Positions 30,301 through 43,600 of a stretch of DNA of 64,000 nucleotides are shown piece by piece. The translations under genes and the position numbers were made by a program. How positions within the stretch are numbered: the first letter of the stretch is position 1; every line of letters starts with the position of its first letter. The notes under the pieces are model-generated. The model was given only the letters and a program-made list of their open reading frames with translations. It did not search any database and was not told the DNA's origin. Location of the stretch: assembly GCA_003864495.1 (NCBI GenBank), contig ML133386.1, forward strand, positions 979,442-1,043,441. The letters are read 5' to 3'. Source of the DNA: Nemopilema nomurai. Lineage: Eukaryota > Cnidaria > Scyphozoa > Rhizostomeae > Rhizostomatidae.

Positions 30301-33300
30301 GCTAGGGCTTTTAGCACAGAAACGAGGCTAGGACGAAAAAAGGCTAGCATGGAAACGAGGCTAGGATTGAAAAAAGGCTAGGGCTTTTAGCACAGAAACG
30401 AGGCTAAGACGGAAACGAGGCTAGGGCTCTTATCACCAAAACAAGGCTTGTATTGAAACGAGGCTAGAACGAAAACGGGGCTAGCATTGAAAGGAGGCTA
30501 GAAGGAAAACATGGCTAGGACTTTAGAACCAAAACGAGGTTTGCAGGGAAACGAGGCTAGGACAAAACAAAAACTAGAGCTTTTATTCCAAAACGAGGCT
30601 TGCATGGAAACGAGGCTAGGATGGAAAAAAGTCTAAGGCTTTTAGCACAGAAACGAGGCTAAGACGGAAACGAGGCAAAGGCTCTTATCACCAAAACGAG
30701 GCTTGTATTGAAACGAGGCTAGAGTGAAAACGAGGCTAGCATGGAAACGTGGCTAGGACGAAAAAAGACTAAAGCTTTAATACCAAAACGAGGTTTGCAT
30801 GGAAACGAGGCTAGAAGGAAAACGAGGCTAGAAAAAAACGAGGCTAGCATGGAAACGAGGCTAGGATGGAAAAAAGGCTAGGGCTTTTAGCACAGAAACG
30901 AGGCTTGCGTGGAAACGAGGCTATGACGAAAACAAAGCTAGCATGGAAACTAGGCTAGAACGAAAAAGAGGCTAGGGTTTTAATCACGGAAACGAGGCTA
31001 GGACGGAAACGAGGCTAGGGCTGTTAGCACCAAAACGAGGCTTGTATTGAAACGAGGCTAGGACGAAAACGAGGCTAGCATGGACACGAGGCTAGAAGGA
31101 TAACAAGGCTAGGACTTTAGAACCAAAACGAGGCTAGAAAGGAAACGAGGCTCGGACGGAAACGAGGCTAGGGCTTTTAGCACCAAAAGAAGGCTTGTAT
31201 TGAAACGAGGCTAGGACGAAATCGAGGCTAGCATGGACACGAGGCTAGAAGGAAAACAAGGCTAGGGCTTTAATCACGGAAACGAGGCTAGGACGGAAAC
31301 GAGGCTAGGGCCATTAGCACCAAAACGAAGCTTGTATGGAAACGAGGCTAGGACGAAAATGAGGCTAACATGGAAAAAAGGCTGGGGCTTTTAGCACAGA
31401 AACGAGGCTAAGACGGAAAAGAGGCTAGGGCACTTATCATCAAAACGAGGCTTGTATTGAAACGAGGCTAGAACGAAAACGAGGCTAGCATGGAAACGAG
31501 GCTAGGACGAAAAAAAGGCTAAAGCTTTAATACCAAAACGAGGTTTGCATAGAAACGAGGCTAGAAGAAAAACGAGGCTAGAAAAAAACGAGGCTAGCAT
31601 GGAAATGAGGCTAGAAGGATAACAACGCTAGGACTTTAGAACCAAAACGAGGCTAGCATGAAAACAAGGCTAGGACAAAAAATAGCTAGAGCTTTAATTC
31701 CAAAACGAGGCTGGCATGGAAACTAGGCTGGGATGGAATCGAGGCTAGGACGAAAAAAGGCTAAAGCTTTAATACCAAAACGAGGCTTGCGTGGAAACGA
31801 GGCTATGACGAAAAAAGGCTAGCATGGAAACGAGGCTAGGATGGTAAAAAGGCTAGGGGTTTTAGCACAGAAACGAGGCTAAGATGGAAACGCGGCTAGG
31901 GCTCTTATCACCAAAACAAGGCTTGTATTGAAACAAGGGTAGAACGAAAACGAGGCTAGCATTGAAACGAGGCTAGAAGGAAAACATGTCTAGGACTTTA
32001 GAACCAAAACGAGGTTTGCAGGGAAACGAAGCTAGGACAAAAAATAGCTGGAGCTTTTGTTCCGAAACGAGGCTTGCATGGAAACGAGGCTAGGATGAAA
32101 AAAAGTTTAGGGCTTTTAGCACAGAAACGAGGCTAAGACGGAAACGAGGCTAGGGCTCTTATCACCAAAACGAGGCTTGTATTGAAACGAGGGTAGAACG
32201 AAAACGAGGCTAGCATGGGAACGAGGCTAGAAGGAAAACATGGCTAGGACTTTAGAAATAAAACGAAGTTTGCATGGAAACGAGGCTAGAAGGAAAACGA
32301 GGCTAGAAAAAAAACGAGGCTAGCATGGAAATTGAAACGAGGCCAGGACGAAAAAAGAGCTAAGGCTGAAAAAGAGGGTAGCATGGAAACGAGGCAAGGA
32401 TGAAAACGAGGCTAGGGCTTTAATACCAAAACAAGGCTTGTATGGAAAGGAGGCTAGAAGGAAAACGAGGCTAGGACTTTAGAACCAAAACGAGGCTAGC
32501 ATAGAAACAAGGCTAGGACGAAAAAATAGCTGGGGCTTTAATTCCAAATTGAGGGTTGCATGGAAACGTGGTTAGGACGAAAACGAGGCTAGCATGGAAA
32601 CGAGGCTAGGATGGAAAAAAGATTAGGGCTTTTAGCACAGAAACGAGGCTAAGACGGAAACGAGGATAGGGCTCTTATCACCAAAACGAGGCTTGTATTG
32701 AAACGAGGCTAGAACGAAAACGAGGCTAGCAAGGAAACGAGGCTCGGACGGAAACGAGGCTAGGGCCTTTAGCACCAAAAGAAGGCTTGTATTGAAACGA
32801 GGCTAGGACGAAAACGAGGCTAGCATGGACACGAGGCTAGAAGGAAAACAAGGCTAGGGCTTTTAGCACAGAAACGAGGCTAAGACGGAAAAGAGGCTAG
32901 GGCTCTTATCATCAAAACGAGGCTTGTATTGAAACGAGGCTAGAACGAAAACGAGGCTAGCATGGAAACGAGGCTAGGACGAAAAAAGTCTAAAGCTTTA
33001 ATACCAAAACGAGGTTTGCATGGAAACGAGGCTAGAAGGAAAACGAGGCTAGAAAAAAACGAGGCTAGCATGGAAACGAGGCTAGGATGGAAAAAAGGCT
33101 AGGGCTTTTAGCACAGAAACGAGGCTTGCGTGGAAACGAGGCTATGACGAAAACAAAGCTAGCGAGGAAACTAGGCTAGAACGAAAAAGAGGCTAGGGTT
33201 TTAATCACGGAAACGAGGCTAGGACGGAAACGAGGCTAGGACGAAAACGAGGCTAGCATGGACACGAGGCTAGAAGGATAACAAGGCTAGGACTTTAGAA

Positions 33301-34150
33301 CCAAAACGAGGCTAGCAAGGAAACGAGGTTCGGACGGAAACGAGGCTGGGGCTTTTAGCACCAAAAGAAGGCTTGTATTGAAACGAGGCTAGGACGAAAT
33401 CGAGGCTAGCATGGACACGAGGCTAGAAGGAAAACAAGGCTAGGGCTTTAATCACGGAAACGAGGCTAGGACGGAAACGAGGCTAGGGCCATTAGCACCA
33501 AAACGAAGCTTGTATGGAAACGAGGCTAGGATGGAAAAAAGATTAGGGCTTTTAGCACAGAAACGAGGCTGAGACGGAAAAGAGGCTAGGGCTCTTATCA
33601 TCAAAACGAGGCTTGTATTGAAACGAGGCTAGAACGAAAACGAGGCTAGCATGGAAACCAGTCTAGGACGAATAAAAGGCTAAAGCTTTAATACCAAAAC
33701 GAGGTTTGCATAGAAACGAGGCTAGAAGGAAAACGAGGCTAGAAAAAAACGAGGCTAGCATGGAAATGAGGCTAGGATGGAAAAAAGGCTAGGGCTTTTA
33801 GCACAGAAACGAGGTTTGCGTGGAAACGAGGCTATGACGAAAACAAAGCTAGCATGGAAACTAGGCTAGAACGAAAAAGAGGCTAGGGTTTTAATCACGG
33901 AAACGAGGCTAGGACGGAAACGAGGCTAGGGCTGTTAGCACCAAAACGAGGCTTGTATTGAAACGAGGCTAGGACGAAAACGAGGCTAGCATGGACACGA
34001 GGCTAGAAGGATAACAAGGCTAGGACTTTAGAACCAAAACGAGGCTAGCATGAAAACAAGGCTACGACAAAAAAATAGCTAGAGCTTTAATTCCAAAACG
34101 AGGCTTGCATGGAAACTAGGCTGGGATGAAAAAAAGGCTAGGTCTTTTAG
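15389..34150 (+). repeat. Tandem higher-order duplication, about 9.4 kb x 2
   Basis: Two neighbouring blocks, roughly 15,389-24,745 and 24,746-34,150, repeat each other. Rare variants recur at a nearly constant distance: cttgtatttaaacg at about 15,612 and 24,968; ttagaactaaaacg at 17,011 and 26,390 (9,379); the join aaaacgactagggctgttagcgcc near 17,787 and 27,175 (9,388); acgaggcaaaggctc at 21,221 and 30,670 (9,449). The chance open frames at 20,657 and 30,106 differ by one residue. The small drift in offset reflects indels of one or a few units. Outer edges are approximate and similarity fades near them. The shared rare variants point to one recent segmental duplication rather than independent unit turnover. 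Confidence 0.8.
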
Positions 34151-37100
34151 CACAGAAAAGAGGCTAAGATGGAAACGAGGCCAGGACGAAAAAAGAGCTA
34201 AGGCTGAAAAAGAGGGTAGCATGGAAACGAGGCTAGGATGAAAACGAGGCTAGGGCTTTAATACCAAAACAAGGCTTGTATGGAAAGGAGGCTAGAAGGA
34301 AAACGAGGCTAGGACTTTAGAACCAAAACGAGGCTAGCATTGAAACAAGGCTAGGACGAAAAAATAGCTGGGGCTTTAATTCCAAATTGAGGCTTGCATG
34401 GAAACGTGGTTAGGACGAAAACGAGGCTAGCATGGCAACGAGGCTAGGATGGAAAAAAGATTAGAGCTTTTAGCACAGAAAGGAGGCTAAGACGGAAACG
34501 AGGCTAGGGCTCTTATCACTAAAACGAGAGTTGTATTGAAACGAGGCTAGAATGAAAACGAGGCTAGCATTGAAATGAGGCTAGAAGGAAAACATGGCTG
34601 GGACTTTAGAACCAAAACGAGGCTAGCATGGAAACAAGGCTAGAACGAAAAAATAGCTAGGGCTTTAATTCAAAAACGAGGCTTGCATGGAAACGAAGCT
34701 AGGAAGAAAACGAGGCCAACATGGAAACGAGGCTAGGTTGGAAAAATGCCAGGGCTTTTAGCACAGAAACGAGGCTAAGAAGGAAACGAGGCTAGGGCTC
34801 TTATCACCAAAACGAAGCTTGTATGGAAACGAGGCTAGGACGAAAATGAGGCTAACATGGAAAAAAGGCTAGGGCTTTTAGCACAGAAACGAGGCTAAGA
34901 CGGAAAAGAGGCTAAAGCTTTAATACCAAAACGAAGCTTGCGTGGAAACGATGCTATGACGAAATCAAAGCTAGCATGGAAACGAGGCTAGGATGGAAAA
35001 AAGGCTAGGGCTTTTAGCACAGAAACGAGGCTAAAACAGAAACGAGGCTAGGGCTCTTATCACCAAAACGAGGCTTTTATTGAAACGAGGCTAGAACGAA
35101 AACGAGGCTAGCATGGACACGAGGCTAGAAGAAAAACAAGGCTAGGGCTTTAATTACGGAAACGAGGCTAGGACGAAAACGAGGCTAGGGCCATTAGCAC
35201 CAAAACGAGGCTTGTATGGAAACGAGGCTAGGACGAAAATGAGGGTAACATGGAAAAAAGGCTAGGGCTTTTAGCACAGAAACGAGGCTAGGACGAAAAA
35301 AGGCTAAAGCTTTAATACCAAAACGAGGTTTGCATGGAAACGAGGCTAGAAGGAAAACGAGGCTACAAAAAAACGAGGCTAGCATGGAAATGGAAACGAA
35401 GCCAGGACGAAAAAAGAGCTAAGGCTTAAAAAGAGGGTAGCATGGAAACGAGGCTAGGAGGAGAACGAGGCTAGGGCTTTAATACCAAAACAAGGCTTGT
35501 ATGGAAACGAGGCTAGAAGGAAAACGAGGCTAGCATGGAAACGAGGCTAGGACGAAAAGGAGGCTAGGGCTTTTAGCACAGAAACGAGGCTAGGACGGAA
35601 ACAAGGCTAGCATGGAAACGAGGCTAGGATGGAAAAAAGGCTAGGGCTTTTAGCACAGAAACGAGGCTAAGACGGAAACGAGGCTAGGGCTCTTATCACC
35701 AAAACAAGGCTAGCATTGAAAGGAGGCTAGAAGGAAAACATGGCTAGGACTTTAGAACCAAAACGAGGTTGGCAGGGAAACGAGGCTAGGACAAAAAAAT
35801 AGCTAGAGCTTTTATTCCAAAACGAGGCTTGCATGGAAACGAGGCTAGGATGGAAAAAAGTCTAAGGCTTTTAGCACAGAAACGAGGCTAAGACGGAAAC
35901 AAGGCTAGGGCTCTTATCACCAAAACGAGGCTAGTATTGAAACGAGGCTAGAGTGAAAACGAGGCTAGCATGGAAACGAGGCTAGGACGAGAAAAGGCCA
36001 AAGCTTTAATACCAAAACGAGGCTTGCTTGGAAACGAGGCTAGGACGAAAACAAGGCTAGCATGGAAACGAGGCTAGGACGGAAAAAAGGCTAGGGCTTT
36101 TAGCACAGAAACGAGGCTTGCGTGGAAACGAGGCTATGACGAAAAAAGATTAAAGCTTTAATACCAAAACGAAGCTTGCGTGGAGACGATGCTAGAAGAA
36201 AAACGAGGCTACAAAAAAACGAGGCTAGCATGGAAATGGAAACGAGGCCAGGACGAAAACAGAGCTAAGGCTGAAAAAGAGGGTAGCATGGAAACGAGGC
36301 TAGGAGGAGAACGAGGCTAGGGCTTTAATACCAAAACAAGGCTTGTATGGAAACGAGGCTAGAAGGAAAACGAGGCTAGCATGGAAACGAGGCTAGGACG
36401 AAAAGGAGGGTAGGGCTTTTAGCACAGAAACGAGGCTAGGACGGAAATAAGGCTAGCATGGAAACGAGGCTAGGATGGAAAAAAGGCTAGGGCTTTTAGC
36501 ACAGAAACGAGGCTAAGACGGAAACGAGGCTAGGGCTCTTATCACCAAAACAAGGCTTGTATTGAAACGAGGCTAGAACGAAAACGAGGCTAGCATTGAA
36601 ACGAGGCTAGAAGGAAAACATGGCTAAAACTTTAGAACCAAAACGAGGTTTGCAGGGAAACGAGGCTGGGACAAAAAAATAGCTAGAGCTTTTATTCCAA
36701 AACGAGGCTTGCATGGAAACGAGGCTAGGATGGAAAAAAGGCTAAGGCTTTTAGAACAGAAACGAGGCTAAGACGGAAACGAGGCTAGGGCTCTTATCAC
36801 CAAAACGAGGCTTGTATTGAAACGAGGCTAGAGTGAAAACGAGGCTAGCATGGAAACGAGGCTAGGACGAGAAAAGGCCAAAGCTTTCATACCAAAACGA
36901 GGCTTGCGTGGAAACGAGGCTAGGACGGAAAAAAGGCTAGGGCTTTTAGCACAGAAACGAGGCTTGCGTGGAAACGAGGCTATGACGAAAACAAAGCTAG
37001 CATGGAAACTAGGCTAGAACGAAAAAGAGGCTAGGGTTTTAATCACGGAAACGAGGCTAGGACGGAAACGAGGCTAGGGCTGTTAGCGCCAAAACGAGGC

Positions 37101-37286
37101 TTGTATTGAAACGAGGCTAGGACGAAAACGAGGCTAGCATGGACACGAGCCTAGAAGGATAACAAGGCTAGGACTTTAGAACCAAAACGAGGCTAGCATG
37201 AAAACAAGGCTAAGACAAAAAAAAACTAGAGCTTTAATTCCAAAAGGAGGCTTGCATGGAATCTAGGCTAGGATGGAAAAAAGACT

Positions 37287-37300
37287 AGGGCTTTTAGCAC
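37287..37300 (+). repeat. Satellite/island left junction motif
   Basis: The left array stops exactly at the end of agggcttttagcac, and unique sequence (gtgattgacaag) begins at 37,301. The identical 14 bases open the right-hand array at 58,778-58,791, so the island is bounded by a direct repeat of a satellite sub-motif. Confidence 0.8.
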
Positions 37301-37399
37301 GTGATTGACAAGTTTCTTTTCAGCATAAAATGACAAGATCTGCTTCATGAAAGTTATCAACATCTAGTCACTATTATTAGTAGCAACTAAGCATATCAC
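37301..37399. other. Start of intron 13, before the satellite
   Basis: About 100 bp of non-repetitive AT-rich DNA between the donor of exon 13 and the edge of the satellite. On the minus strand it reads gt-gatatgc and then runs into the array. No further exon of the receptor gene is visible here, so the next exon must lie beyond the satellite and outside the window. Confidence 0.7.
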
Positions 37400-37623
37400 C
37401 TTTGGTTTTGATAAGAGATTCCAGATTGTACATAGCATTATTTGGCCCAACAATTCTACACTGAACAGGATCTGGGGTACACACGAGAGATGTTTGGAAC
37501 TTGAAAGAAAACACGTTGCCAACAAAGTTGTCGAAAGTCATAGGACCACGAATAACATTCTCGTTGCAAATGAATACGACCCTTGCGCTAAGCGTGTAAC
37601 CACTATCCAGTCTCTCCCCACCA
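37400..37623 (-). CDS. CI-MPR-like exon 13 (end of repeat 7, start of repeat 8); last exon in window
   Basis: Residues 997-1071 plus one base. The acceptor gtttcag|T is phase 2; the preceding intron is 106 bp. It reads Y-T-L-S-A-R-V-V-F-I-C-N-E-N, then a divergent closing segment N-F-V-G-N-V-F-S-F-K-F-Q-T-S-L-V-C in which the usual Cys and Trp are missing, then repeat 8: V-Q-C-R-I-V-G-P and M-Y-N-L-E-S-L. The donor accaaag|gtgata leaves phase 1. The reading frame runs on to a stop 8 codons inside the intron, so without splicing the receptor would end here as a truncated, soluble form. Confidence 0.88.
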
Positions 37624-40600
37624 CTGAAACATAAGAAAGGACAATCACAGAGGATAACCAGAAGCAACCAAACCTCGCAATAACCGACAAAATCCCCTTC
37701 TTAACCATATTAAACGAAAATTGGCCTACCTATACTCTAGCGTGATTGCTCCTCCGTTGTATTTCAGTTGCTGCGACACGAGGCCAATGACAGGGTTCCG
37801 CCCTTTAATGCCAGTCAGTTTACAAGCCGCTGGCTGCATTCCTGCTGGCAGGATATTGCAATCCGAACTGAGCACTTTTCCACAGATATTTAGGACGAAT
37901 GTGTCCAGGCCATGTTTAACACGATAATATCCATCGGATTTTCGCAGAGATGTCAAGTTAAAGGTGTATCTAGAGATGGGATCAAGGACAGAGCAGGTCC
38001 CTTTTTCTCCAGTGCTTGATGCATTAGTGTTACAAGCATGCTCGGTTTCCCATATGAAAGCGACATTGCAGGAATTTGAACGAGCCAAGTCCAACTCGGG
38101 GCTTCCCTTGAATTTAATAAACGTATTTTTGCTGTATATGAAAACTGACAGATACATTCATGACCAACCTTAATTGTCTAATTGCACTTCAGGGTATACG
38201 CCGAAACGCCATCTTTACGGTAAATCAAATAGTTCGCCTCTCTACCCGTCGACAAAATCAAAATAACAAACTATCTTCAAGCATCTATGGTGAATAGTGC
38301 TTACTGTTTTCTCAAAGTTAATAACAACAATGACATCAAAAGTCGTTTTGCAACTATTTCCGTCAGCCAATGGATATCGGAAGTTTTTTCATCACCACTA
38401 ACAATTGACCACTAACATCACCACAAAAATGTGCCTAGAACTGACAGAGTTTAACCCGAATTGGGTGAAAAAATGGTAAGAAAGATAGAATAGAAAGATA
38501 GAGTCACATCATGGCTTCTGAAAAAAACTTAGAATGCATATTTTATCGACATAGCCACATGGCGTAAAAATGCAGATGTCGGCAAACAAGATTTACACCT
38601 GAACACGAAAAAGATTCAAAGTTACTTTCATTGGAGAAAAACCTATGTTCAAAATGATAAAAAATGTAGGTGCTATTTCGAGAGAAAAAATATCATCAAC
38701 TCTAATGGAATTGTCGCCGACAAAGCAAATTTGAATTACTTTGCTTCTTTTATAGAGCATAAAAGGGGGCATAAAGCATACTAAACTATTCCTTTGGAAA
38801 AAACTAAAGCAAGGCAACGCATCTTCAAAGGTCTAGGCTGTAGCAATGTTCAAATTAAAACCTTAAACCACATTACCTCTCCACCATCGATCTTACAAAT
38901 AAAACGGATTCGTGTCGATATAGTTTCATTTTTGCCACACCAGTCACCATTTCTGTAAGTTATTACAAGATCACCATTAGATTCCAACACCGGGCCACCT
39001 TCTATAGAGCCTAGAGAAAGGAAAATAAGTGCGACTTTCAACTGAAGTCAAGGAAGGAATCACTTAATAAAAGTTATGTGTGTACGCGTGAAAGCTGCAG
39101 ACCGAGGAAAGTAGTATAAAATCGAATCAAGAACAGCTACGTATTTTGTTCTTTCTACCATCGTCCAAGTAAACAAAGTAAAACTGATTAAGCCAAATTT
39201 AGCTAAGCGCTTTTTATTGGAACTGACATATTCGTACGCTTAAATATGCGGGCAAATGCTCTATTTCAGCGTGGTATCTTTTGTGAATTAAAGGCGTTTT
39301 CAGAATACCACATTATGGAAGCGCCATATCTTGGACAAAACGTAAAAACAATGCTCTTTAAAACCAATGATCGAATTCACTAGAACGAGGAAAAATGCTT
39401 TGTGAACTAACCAAAAGTGTAAACAGTCTTCTAAACTACAACTAAGACTTATTTTCACTATTTAGATTTTTGAGATTATGATTCTACATAGTGCCTAAAT
39501 ATGTTTAGCTCTAATGAAATGTATTCGTGTAGGTGCAAATTGACAAAGAAATGAAATTATAACAGAGACAAAGGTTATCTCATCCAAATAAAATCAGGGG
39601 ATTCCAACAAGAGTGAAAACCAAAAGCAGGAAAGCCGCTTAGCTACAACTTAACATCATAGTTAAGATATTAAGACACAAAAGGAACGCACCTAAATTTT
39701 GGAAAAACGTCTCAGCCCCTCTGGAATCAACTTGAACACTGCAGATTGCGGACGTAACTGCGCAGCCCACCGGTCTGTTGTACAGCGGTTTACATACGCT
39801 GATATAGAATTTTTTGTTGTCATGCGTTGCCACCCAGCGATTGTTCGTCGATAACCTTGATAAATCGTAATGCCGTTTGCTTGACTTGACACTGCATTCA
39901 ACGATCTAGAGAGTGTCAATTAAACTGCATCTAATGGCTGGCTTTATGATGAAAAACATCTGCGGTGGCATGTAAAGAAAACATTTTCACGTTTCACAAA
40001 GAGGCATTACTGAAGCCACGACTTGACGAATGAAATAAACCTCACGATCTATACGGCATGAAAAACGCGCTGATTTATATACAGTGGCAAACCATAGAAA
40101 GCAAGATACAAATCAAAGCCTAAAGAAGAAGAAAGGAATTTTCAGTCATATATACTAGCACACGGCACAGAGGTACTCGGTCTTCTACTTCTTATGCTGC
40201 CGGAAAATGGCAACGCTGTTGCAAAAACACTAGCAGTCCCTTCAAAAAGACGCCTGGACTTCGAAACAAGCATAGGGCGAAATAACTTCCCCCGGGGAAC
40301 TTGAAGAAGATAATATGTTAGAAGCTAGGTGATATCAATGTGGATGTAAAATAAGCTATGTGTAGGAAAAACAGTATGAAACAAAAGTTAAGGTTTAATA
40401 ATGGAACAGCAACATTTACATTGATTCAATCTTAGAGATCACCCGAGATATATCATGAACTTGGTTGAAAGGAAATGCACCATGCAGGTTTGGAAAGGAC
40501 GCGTAGAAGCACAAAGCAAGGATTACATAGAACACCACCAGAGGAATGCATAAGGATTACATAGAACACCACCAGAGGAATGCATAAGGATGACATAGAA

Positions 40601-43600
40601 CACCACCAGAGGAATGCATAAGGATGACATAGAACACCACCAGAGGAATGCATAAGGATTACATAGAACACCACCAGAGGAATGCATAAGGATGACATAG
40701 AACACCACCAGAGGAATGCAAAGGATGACATAGAACACCACCAGAGGAATGCATAAGGATTACAAAGAAACCACCAGAGGAATGCATAAGGATGACATAG
40801 AACACCACCAGAGGAATGCAAAAGGATGACATAGAACACCACCAGAGGAATGCATAAGGATTACATAGAACACCACCAGAGGAATGCATAAGGATTACAT
40901 AGAACACCACCAGAGGAATGCAAAGGATGACATAGAACACCACCAGAGGAATGCATAAGGATTACATAGAACACCACCAGAGGAATGCATAAGGATTACA
41001 TAGAACACCACCAGAGGAATGCATAAGGATTACATAGAACACCACCAGAGGAATGCATAAGGATTACATAGAACACCACCAGAGGAATGCATAAGGATGA
41101 CATAGAACACCACCAGAGGAATGCAAAGGATGACATAGAACACCACCAGAGGAATGCATAAGGATACATAGAACACCACCAGAGGAATGCATAAGGATTA
41201 CATAGAACACCACCAGAGGAATGCATAAGGATTACATAGAACACCACCAGAGGAATGCATAAGGATGACATAGAACACCACCAGAGGAATGCAAAGGATG
41301 ACATAGAACACCACCAGAGGAATGCATAAGGATTACATAGAACACCACCAGAGGAATGCATAAGGATTACATAGAACACCACCAGAGGAATGCATAAGGA
41401 TTACATAGAACACCACCAGAGGAATGCATAAGGATTACATAGAACACCACCAGAGGAATGCATAAGGATTACATAGAACACCACCAGAGGAATGCATAAG
41501 GATACATAGAACACCACCAGAGGAATGCATAAGGATTACATAGAACACCACCAGAGGAATGCATAAGGATTACATAGAACACCACCAGAGGAATGCATAA
41601 GGATGACATAGAACACCACCAGAGGAATGCATAAGGATGACATAGAACACCACCAGAGGAATGCATAAGGATTACATAGAACACCACCAGAGGAATGCAT
41701 AAGGATTACATAGAACACCACCAGAGGAATGCATAAGGATTACATAGAACACCACCAGAGGAATGCATAAGGATTACATAGAACACCACCAGAGGAATGC
41801 ATAAGGATTACATAGAACACCACCAGAGGAATGCATAAGGATGACATAGAACACCACCAGAGGAATGCATAAGGATTACATAGAACACCACCAGAGGAAT
41901 GCATAAGGATTACATAGAACACCACCAGAGGAATGCATAAGGATGACATAGAACACCACCAGAGGAATGCATAAGGATTACATAGAACACCACCAGAGGA
42001 ATGCATAAGGATTACATAGAACACCACCAGAGGAATGCATAAGGATTACATAGAACACCACCAGAGGAATGCATAAGGATGACATAGAACACCACCAGAG
42101 GAATGCATAAGGATTACATAGAACACCACCAGAGGAATGCATAAGGATTACATAGAACACCACCAGAGGAATGCATAAGGATTACATAGAACACCACCAG
42201 AGGAATGCATAAGGATTACATAGAACACCACCAGAGGAATGCATAAGGATTACATAGAACACCACCAGAGGAATGCATAAGGATTACATAGAACACCACC
42301 AGAGGAATGCATACCTTTGAATGACAAGCATATTTGGTGTACCAAAGAAAGCTGTAGGTACCACAGGTGGTTTCTTTTTCAAAACGAGGTTGACCAGCTC
42401 CAGCATTCTCATCGCAGAGAAACGTTATCCGGGATTCCCTGAATTGTCCATTGTGACATTGGTCTCCATGTAGATATCTGAGCTGCAATAATCCGTCGAA
42501 ATAAGTTAAATTTGCATTCGCTTCACCAATGCTCATTGCTTTTCCATTAGATAGTTTGTGCTGACATGATCCCACAATTCCTTTCCCATCCTTAGTGCAC
42601 TGGGTTTGGTTTGATCCCTCACAAACCTAAAAATCCATTGCAATTCAGAATATAGTATGAACAAATTGATAGTACAAAGACTATAATGCAATGAGGGCAT
42701 AGTATAGGGCATAACTATGTAAAGTTTGATGTAACATAATTTAATATAACATAATATAATAAAATATAATATAATACAATACATTATGATATAGTATAAT
42801 ATAATCAAATATTACAATAAAATATATAAAATATATGTATTATGATATAATACAATATATAATATATAGTAAAATGATATAATGTAATTTACTATTACAA
42901 AATATAATATAGAAGGATGTACTATAATATGATCTTACTTTATACGATTTCCTATTATCAATAGCATGCGCACCTTGATCTGGTACTCGTATCCATTCCG
43001 TTTATCCAATGCACTGTAGTAATCCTTCCCTCTCACCGGTCTTGACATGGACAAGGGTGAAAGATCAAAGGTATAGCCGGCAGAGGGATCAGCAACTTGG
43101 CACTTTGAACCAACCATCTTTCCAAGCGGGCAAGCTGCGGCTACAAATAAAATGCTGTCCGTAGAGGGCTGGAAAGAAGCCTAAAATGCTGATAGGTGCC
43201 TTCCTAAATAGATAAATGGCTAAAAATAGAGAAAAACACTGATTGATTACAGAAGAAAAGCAAAGCCACCAGGATACTTGTTGAAAACCCGAAAATTAGT
43301 CTCAGTAACAGGAGTCCTATTATGGAGTCTGAAAAAGACCAAAATGTCTCATTTACGCCAAAAAAGCTACAGCTTTAATGATGTTGAGAATGAGAGGGTA
43401 AATAAGCAAAAATATATATTGTGAAACATTGTGAAAAAAGGAAACTAGTTACCAGTCTTCCACAAGAATTCATACACGCAGTCGTCAAGACTCTTACTGA
43501 ACAAAAATGGTGTTGTAGACAGTTGTCCAGGAAGGCACTGGAAAGTTATGATACTTTTACGTCTCCTGTTGCCGACTGCATCACACAAGGTGCCATTGGT

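Larger units (their letters stand above)
6790..37300 (+). repeat. Satellite array, subfamily B
   Basis: The same 17/26-bp satellite family in the same orientation, but with a different set of variants: cttgtattgaaacgagg, ggctcttatcacc, gactttagaacc, gctttaataccaaaac, and aaatggaaacgaggcc at long intervals. The switch from subfamily A is sharp, at about 6,789. Several layers of duplication are nested inside: a block of about 3.6-4.5 kb (marker aaatggaaacgaggcc at 6,851, 11,333 and 14,903) and a block of about 9.4 kb. Short open frames such as 20,657-20,839 and 30,106-30,288 are satellite read-through and not genes. The array ends at 37,300 on the motif agggcttttagcac. Nothing other than satellite was seen in these 30 kb. 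Confidence 0.95.

Noticed and set aside
35194..35385. Minus-strand 63-residue hydrophobic frame in the satellite
   Set aside because: It is the reverse strand of the satellite unit, repeating the same short word. No gene structure.
1..37300. Telomere or rDNA spacer identity for the satellite
   Set aside because: No telomeric TTAGGG-type repeat and no rRNA sequence seen. A centromeric role cannot be judged from sequence alone.
37721..38173. Two plus-strand frames of 68-69 residues
   Set aside because: Antisense shadows of exon 12.
40453..42163. Many minus-strand frames with W-W-C-S-M and H-S-S-G-G-V-L-C repeats
   Set aside because: Direct translations of the intronic 34-bp minisatellite in different frames. 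The flanking exons 9 and 10 join over it in phase 0.
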